Below, piece by piece: positions 13,971-18,038 of a stretch of 18,038 nt of DNA. Source of the stretch: Spirochaeta sp. (GTDB lineage Bacteria > Spirochaetota > Spirochaetia > DSM-27196 > Alkalispirochaetaceae). Both the position numbers and the translations under genes were made by a program. The notes below the pieces were generated by a model that worked only from the letters and a program-made list of their open reading frames with translations, did not search any database and had not been told where the DNA came from. Position 1 is the stretch's first letter; every line of letters begins with the position of its first letter. Where the stretch lies: positions 1-18,038 of the forward strand of contig JAQIBO010000261.1 of NCBI GenBank assembly GCA_027859055.1, in the 5' to 3' direction.

Positions 13971-14702
13971 TTAGTATTTTAGCACACGATCAAAGAACTT
14001 TTTAACCTTATCGTGCTGCGGGTTTTCAAAAACCACTTTCGGGGGACCGCTCTCAATTATTATTCCCTCATCGATAAACAGAACGTAATCGGACACGTGA
14101 CGGGCAAATCCCATTTCATGGGTCACCAGAATAAGGTGCTTGTCCTCTTCGCGGAGTTCTTCGATCATATCCAGGACTTCGGCGGTAAACTCCGGATCAA
14201 GCGCGCTGGTCGGTTCATCAAGAATGAGAAACTCCGGCGCAATGGCGATCGCCCGGCTCAGCGCAATTCGCTGTTGCTGGCCTCCGGAGAGTTGCGCCGG
14301 TTTTTTGTGAACGTGCGGTTCCAGTTGAAACCGCTCAAGAAGGCGCATCGCCGTCTCCCGCGCCACCTCCGGTTCCTGCCCGTGAACCTTCTGCAGAGGC
14401 AGGGTGATGTTTTCCAGAGCGGTCAGATGGGGAAACAGGTTATACGCCTGAAAGACCATTCCAACGTGCTTCCGATACTGGCGCAGGTGCTCCTCCTCAG
14501 TATCCAGGACGTGACCGTTTACGTTCAGATACCCGCTGTCGAACGGTTCCAGTCCGGCGATCAGACGAAGTAGCGTTGTTTTACCGCCACCGGAGGGACC
14601 CACTATCACCAGAGCGTGGGAATTCTCAATGGTGAGGGAGATATTGCGAAGAACGTGGTGATCTCCAAACGATTTGTTGAGATTCTTGATTTCAATCTGC
14701 AT
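13971..14702 (-). CDS. ABC transporter ATP-binding protein, polar amino acid type (GlnQ-like)
   Basis: The 243-residue protein starts at the ATG at 14702, with GGAGA six bases upstream (14709-14713), and begins MQIEIKNLNKSFG as family members do. It has Walker A GPSGGGKT (35-42), a Q-loop FQAYNLFPHLTALENIT (84-100) characteristic of polar amino acid importers, signature LSGGQ (138-142), Walker B LILDEPTSALDP (159-170) and the switch histidine (H195). The usual role is energising uptake of amino acids such as glutamine, arginine or histidine through a two-TM permease and a binding protein. Neither partner is adjacent: upstream is a LON-domain gene and downstream the coiled-coil gene. It must work with a distant permease or have another role. 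The frame stays open 12 codons upstream, but the ribosome-binding site favours 14702. Confidence 0.93.
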   Translation of the reverse strand: MQIEIKNLNKSFGDHHVLRNISLTIENSHALVIVGPSGGGKTTLLRLIAGLEPFDSGYLNVNGHVLDTEEEHLRQYRKHVGMVFQAYNLFPHLTALENITLPLQKVHGQEPEVARETAMRLLERFQLEPHVHKKPAQLSGGQQQRIALSRAIAIAPEFLILDEPTSALDPEFTAEVLDMIEELREEDKHLILVTHEMGFARHVSDYVLFIDEGIIIESGPPKVVFENPQHDKVKKFFDRVLKY

Positions 14703-14870
14703 AAGAAATCTCCGTTCCAGCCGGTTGGTCAGTACCAATATCGACAGCGTAAGTGTGAGGGGGACGCGTTCCGCGCGTAAACACCGGCAGTACCATCAAT
14801 GACGGTTTTTCATGTTGATTTTAGCCCTCTCCTGCGAAATATACTCAGGCTGCACAAGGGTGGCCACAGA
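14703..14870 (-). other. Intergenic region upstream of the ABC ATPase, with two tiny frames
   Basis: This 168-base gap lies between the LON-domain gene and the ABC ATPase. I see no convincing sigma-70 promoter; TATATT and TAAAAT hexamers occur without matching -35 boxes. A good ribosome-binding site, AGGAGAGGG (14825-14833), precedes a five-codon frame MKNRH (14796-14813). Its stop overlaps the ATG of a 34-codon frame (14692-14796) that ends ten bases inside the ABC gene. These could be leader peptides or chance. Confidence 0.3.
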
Positions 14871-15536
14871 TCAGTTGAAAAGGTGGGAAATATCTTCGTC
14901 GTTGTCTTTGCCGAGAATTTCGCGGATTCGATGGGACATCGTCAGACGGTCCTTACTGTCCCCGATCGCGCGGGTTGCCCGTTCCATCCGGTCCGGGGTC
15001 GAGCGCATCTCAAGAAGTTGCTGCTTTTCCTCCGTGCTGAACACATCCGTGGTCGCCAGAAGAAACGAAAGCTCTTCGGTGCTCAGCTCGTCGAGCATCG
15101 TCTGGTCCAGTGAGTATCCGGCAACCTGGGCAAATTTTTGCAGGTCGTCCACGGCAGCGTGGGTGAGTTTCTCTACGCGCGCGCCGGACTCCCGTGCAAT
15201 CGGCTCGTCGTGAAAAATCTCGATCTCCGCTTCCAGAAACGCCTTTTCGTCGTACATCTTGCTGACGGTGAAGCGATCCGTTCCCATCGCCAGGATGTCC
15301 ATCCGGCCGTCATCGTATGTGTTGATAACGCTGTCGACTCGCGCGAGGCAACCTACCGTCTGCACCGTGGTCCCCGTGTGAAGCAATACGCCGAACGGCG
15401 CGTCGGCGGCGATGCATTGTTCCATCATTTGCCGATACCGCTCCTCAAACACATGAAGCGGCAGCGGCATCCGCGGGAGCAGCACCAGACCAAGGGGAAA
15501 CATCGGGACGCGAATGGAATCGTTGCGTTTCATCAT
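14871..15536 (-). CDS. Stand-alone LON substrate-binding domain protein
   Basis: From the ATG at 15536 the product is 221 residues and matches the LON N-terminal (PUA-like) domain: IRVPMFPLGLVLLPRMPLPL at the start, then HVFEERYRQMM, FGVLLHTGTTVQTVGCLARV and a long helical C-terminal half. No ATPase or peptidase follows, so it is one of the widespread small LON-domain proteins. In Lon itself this domain recognises substrates; the function of the isolated form is not settled. A second ATG at 15533 and a TTG at 15587 are other possible starts. None has a good ribosome-binding site, and the 15587 extension (ISCINFALARFVSTF) does not resemble the family. It follows the ABC-F gene by 73 bases. A full lon gene is also in this window, so this is not a broken copy. 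Confidence 0.9.
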   Translation of the reverse strand: MMKRNDSIRVPMFPLGLVLLPRMPLPLHVFEERYRQMMEQCIAADAPFGVLLHTGTTVQTVGCLARVDSVINTYDDGRMDILAMGTDRFTVSKMYDEKAFLEAEIEIFHDEPIARESGARVEKLTHAAVDDLQKFAQVAGYSLDQTMLDELSTEELSFLLATTDVFSTEEKQQLLEMRSTPDRMERATRAIGDSKDRLTMSHRIREILGKDNDEDISHLFN

Positions 15537-15609
15537 GGAGAAAGTACTTACAAAACGCGCCAGTGCAAAGTTTATGCAGGAGATCAACGGAAATGTTCAT
15601 CCGCGGTTT

Positions 15610-17568
15610 CTATTCAGTTTCGAGTTCATCCCGCTGGGCTTCCAGCGTTTCCCACTCGTCGTGGAGTCTGTCACGCTCCGCTTCATTTTCAAAGAGGCGC
15701 TGTTGCAACGCCTGGACACGATCGCCGTCACGATAGTTCTCCGGCTCGGCAAGCTCTTCCTGTACGGACGCGTGATCCCCTTCAAGCTCTTCAAGCCGAT
15801 TGAGGATCTCTTCTTCCCGTCGTTCAAGCCGTCGTGACCGGGCGCGACGGGTTTTCTGATCGAGGTAGTTCGACCGTTGCGACTCCGAGTTCACCGATCT
15901 GGTCTGTTCCGCCCGGGAGGGTTGCGTTGCGTCCGCAAGAAAAACTGCTCCAAGGCGCGCGGATTCAAACTCGTTGTAGGGCCCCGGGTAAAAAGTCCAG
16001 TGTCGTGCCGGTACGGGGTCTCCCGAACGTTCCGATGGCCACAGCGCCAGGACATCGGTTGCCACGCGGCGCAGGAAGTGGCGGTCGTGAGACACCACGA
16101 TCACCGTTCCTTCATAGCGGGAAAGCGCCTCCGCAAGAACTTCCTGACTTTGCATGTCAAGATGGTTGGTCGGTTCATCCATGATCAGCAGGTTTGCCGG
16201 CCGTACGAGGAGGGCGGCCATCGCAACTCTACTTCGTTCTCCACCGCTGAGAACGTCCAGCGGTTTTTCGACGCTGTCTCCGGAAAAAAGAAACGACCCC
16301 AGGATGTCGCGCACGTGTGGCATCGCTTTGTCGGTAGCGAATGACCGGACGTAGTCGAGAATCGTGGTACCTGCAGGAAGGGTATCCGCGCTGTCCTGCG
16401 CAAAATACGCGCTGGAGACTCCGCTGCCTGTGCGGATCGTTCCGGCGTCCGGTTCTTCTGTTCCAGACAACAGCCGTAACAGGGTGGATTTTCCCGCTCC
16501 ATTCAAGCCGACCACCGCCAGTCGCTGGCCGCGGTTCAGCGTAAAACCGATATCGTCGAGCACGTGGAGTTCGTCATAGTGTTTATGAACGTCGGTCAGC
16601 TCCAAAACGGTTCTGCCGCTGTGAACGGCAGGAGGAAGGGAAATTGTAATCGGTCGCAGGTGTTCCGGAAGCTCAATCAGTTGCAACCGTTCCAGCGCCT
16701 TGACCCGGCTTTGCACCTGTCTGGCTTTGGTTGCGGAAGCGCGAAAGCGGCGAATAAACTCTTCCTGCCGTTTAATTTCCCGTTGCTGCGACTCCCATGC
16801 CGCGACAAGCTGGTCCAGCTCCGCGCTGCGTTGGCGCTGATATGCGGTGTAATCGCCGGTATAGCGCTTCAACCGGGCGTTGAACAGCTCAAAGATCGAG
16901 GAGACCGTATCATCCAGAAATGCGCGGTCGTGGGAGACAAGCAGGACCCCGCCTGAAAACTCCTGCAGAAACGAACTCAACCACAGGCGCGCCTCAGCAT
17001 CGAGATAGTTTGTCGGCTCGTCAAGAAGCAGGATGTCCGGACGGGTCAGAAGGCTTTTCGCGAGGGCTCCACGCATTCGCCAGCCACCACTGAATTCCCG
17101 CAACGGTCGCTGGAGATCGCTGTCGGTGAAGCCGAGTCCCGAAAGGACGCGACCGATATGGGCGGTGCGCGCGTAGTAGCCGCTCAACTCGAGATGCTGG
17201 TCGATATCGGCGATCCGGGCGAGGGTTGTCGTATCTTCCGGGTTATGCCGTAACGTCTCGGCCGCGGTCTGGCGCTGATCAACGAGCGTGTGATCAGCGG
17301 CGTAGCCTTCTTCCGCATAGTCAAACAGCGTTTTGTCCAGCGGCACGTCACTCCGCTGCGGCAGGTAATCTATCGTCGACGCCCTGGCCCGGATGACCGT
17401 TCCTGCTTCGGGGTGTTCCACCCCGGCAAGGACGCGTAACAGCGTCGTCTTTCCGCTTCCGTTCGCACCGATCAGGCCCGCCCGAGTGGATGCGTCGATC
17501 GTAAGGCTGACCTCCTGAAGGACCTCTTGCGCTCCATAGGAGACGTGAACGTTTGACGCTGACAGCAT
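15610..17568 (-). CDS. ABC-F family ATPase (ribosome-associated translation factor type)
   Basis: The 652-residue protein has two ATP-binding cassettes on one chain and no membrane segment, the ABC-F plan. Cassette 1: Walker A GANGSGKT (34-41), signature FSGGW (159-163), Walker B LLLDEPTNYLD (180-190). Cassette 2: Walker A GLNGAGKS (354-361), signature LSGGE (440-444), Walker B LLIMDEPTNHLD (460-471). Both DEPTNxLD motifs, typical of ABC-F, are intact. The interdomain linker (about 236-310) is a charged helical pair with FIRRFRASATKARQVQSRVK, the segment that reaches into the ribosomal E and P sites. A C-terminal coiled coil (about 565-652) resembles Uup and YdiF types. Ribosome rescue or antibiotic protection is likely, but the subgroup cannot be fixed by eye. 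The ATG lies ten bases after the upstream gene and has only a weak ribosome-binding site. Confidence 0.93.
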   Translation of the reverse strand: MLSASNVHVSYGAQEVLQEVSLTIDASTRAGLIGANGSGKTTLLRVLAGVEHPEAGTVIRARASTIDYLPQRSDVPLDKTLFDYAEEGYAADHTLVDQRQTAAETLRHNPEDTTTLARIADIDQHLELSGYYARTAHIGRVLSGLGFTDSDLQRPLREFSGGWRMRGALAKSLLTRPDILLLDEPTNYLDAEARLWLSSFLQEFSGGVLLVSHDRAFLDDTVSSIFELFNARLKRYTGDYTAYQRQRSAELDQLVAAWESQQREIKRQEEFIRRFRASATKARQVQSRVKALERLQLIELPEHLRPITISLPPAVHSGRTVLELTDVHKHYDELHVLDDIGFTLNRGQRLAVVGLNGAGKSTLLRLLSGTEEPDAGTIRTGSGVSSAYFAQDSADTLPAGTTILDYVRSFATDKAMPHVRDILGSFLFSGDSVEKPLDVLSGGERSRVAMAALLVRPANLLIMDEPTNHLDMQSQEVLAEALSRYEGTVIVVSHDRHFLRRVATDVLALWPSERSGDPVPARHWTFYPGPYNEFESARLGAVFLADATQPSRAEQTRSVNSESQRSNYLDQKTRRARSRRLERREEEILNRLEELEGDHASVQEELAEPENYRDGDRVQALQQRLFENEAERDRLHDEWETLEAQRDELETE

Positions 17569-17578
17569 ATGCGGCGCT

Positions 17579-18038
17579 TCAGCCCGGAAGAAAGCGAAAG
17601 AAAATAACGACTGGTGAAACCGGCTCGGCAGTCACCGTTTGTTTCTCCACCAGGCGGGAGGGAACGTATACAAACCGTACGCCGTCATCGGTGAAGGAGT
17701 ACAGAAAATTGGTCGTACTCTCCGGTGCCACGAGGCGTACCGCTCCATCGTACCGCCCGCGGAGGTCGTCGTTGAGATAGATACCGAATTCAAACCGCCC
17801 GGAACCGTTGAACGTCGCCGGCAGCACGCCGGGTACAAGCCGTTCAAATCCGGTCCACGTCACGGCACCGCGTTCGGAGATCCGCACCGTTCCGTACGCG
17901 GTACTCACCAACCCGGAACCACGTTGCAAAAACTGTTCAAGTTGCATTCTTCGGCGTTCGCGCTCCGCTTCAACAATGACCGAAATCTCTTCCTGGAAGA
18001 GTTCCACCGTAGTGCTGCGCCGCCGACCGTTTTCCAGG
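17579..18038 (-). CDS. Unrecognised protein, C-terminal part only
   Basis: The frame is open to the right edge of the window, so the start is missing; a GTG at 18007 is the first possible internal start but need not be used. The visible 152 or so residues contain a charged helix (ELFQEEISVIVEAERERRRM), then a segment rich in beta-strand residues (STAYGTVRISERGAVTWTG, RFEFGIYLNDDLRGRYDGAV, NFLYSFTDDGVRFVYVPSRL), ending in VIFFRFLPG. No motif is recognised, and there are no cysteines or obvious membrane spans. The stop lies ten bases before the ABC-F start, so the genes are probably cotranscribed. Confidence 0.6.
   Translation of the reverse strand, partial: LENGRRRSTTVELFQEEISVIVEAERERRRMQLEQFLQRGSGLVSTAYGTVRISERGAVTWTGFERLVPGVLPATFNGSGRFEFGIYLNDDLRGRYDGAVRLVAPESTTNFLYSFTDDGVRFVYVPSRLVEKQTVTAEPVSPVVIFFRFLPG

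Noticed and set aside
14856..14870. GTGGCCAC palindrome after the LON-domain gene as a terminator
   Set aside because: It is only 8 bp, without a loop or T-tract.

Overview
The window reads as a housekeeping stretch of a moderately GC-rich bacterial chromosome. Every gene I can support lies on the minus strand, so transcription runs from high to low coordinates. The likely source is a free-living member of the Spirochaetales. That is an inference from the fused RarA, an atypical sigma-like protein, several unrecognised proteins of the kind common in spirochaetes, and tRNA genes without encoded CCA ends. No 16S rRNA or other decisive marker is present. I see no insertion sequence, prophage, CRISPR array or integrase.

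Layout, in the direction of transcription. (1) 18038-14871: the 3' end of an unrecognised gene, an ABC-F translation-factor ATPase, and a stand-alone LON substrate-binding domain protein. (2) 14702-10668: a stand-alone polar-amino-acid-type ABC ATPase, an unrecognised coiled-coil protein, and RarA fused to an extra C-terminal domain. (3) 10673-10050: a promoter whose -35 box contains the rarA stop codon, five tRNA genes (His, Arg, Lys, Leu, Gly) and a rho-independent terminator. (4) 10022-4479: a protein quality-control operon, tig-clpP-clpX-lon, tightly packed with overlapping or nearly touching genes. (5) 4432-2027: a well-formed promoter, then argF, a small exported protein and an NrnA-type DHH phosphoesterase. 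(6) 1924-349: an atypical sigma-factor-like protein overlapping rdgB by 113 nt. (7) 337-1: a consensus-like promoter placed almost on the start codon of pepF, which runs off the window.

Together the genes cover translation (tRNAs, ABC-F), nascent-chain folding and proteolysis (trigger factor, ClpXP, Lon, LON-domain protein, PepF), replication-fork maintenance and nucleotide-pool hygiene (RarA, RdgB, NrnA), and arginine metabolism (ArgF). The points most worth a second look are the sigma-like protein and its overlap with rdgB, the cryptic methyltransferase-like C-terminus on RarA, the lack of obvious promoter space between the tRNA terminator and tig, the probable leaderless start of pepF, and the hairpin and palindrome built into the argF promoter. 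I did not find a convincing wholly new multi-gene system.
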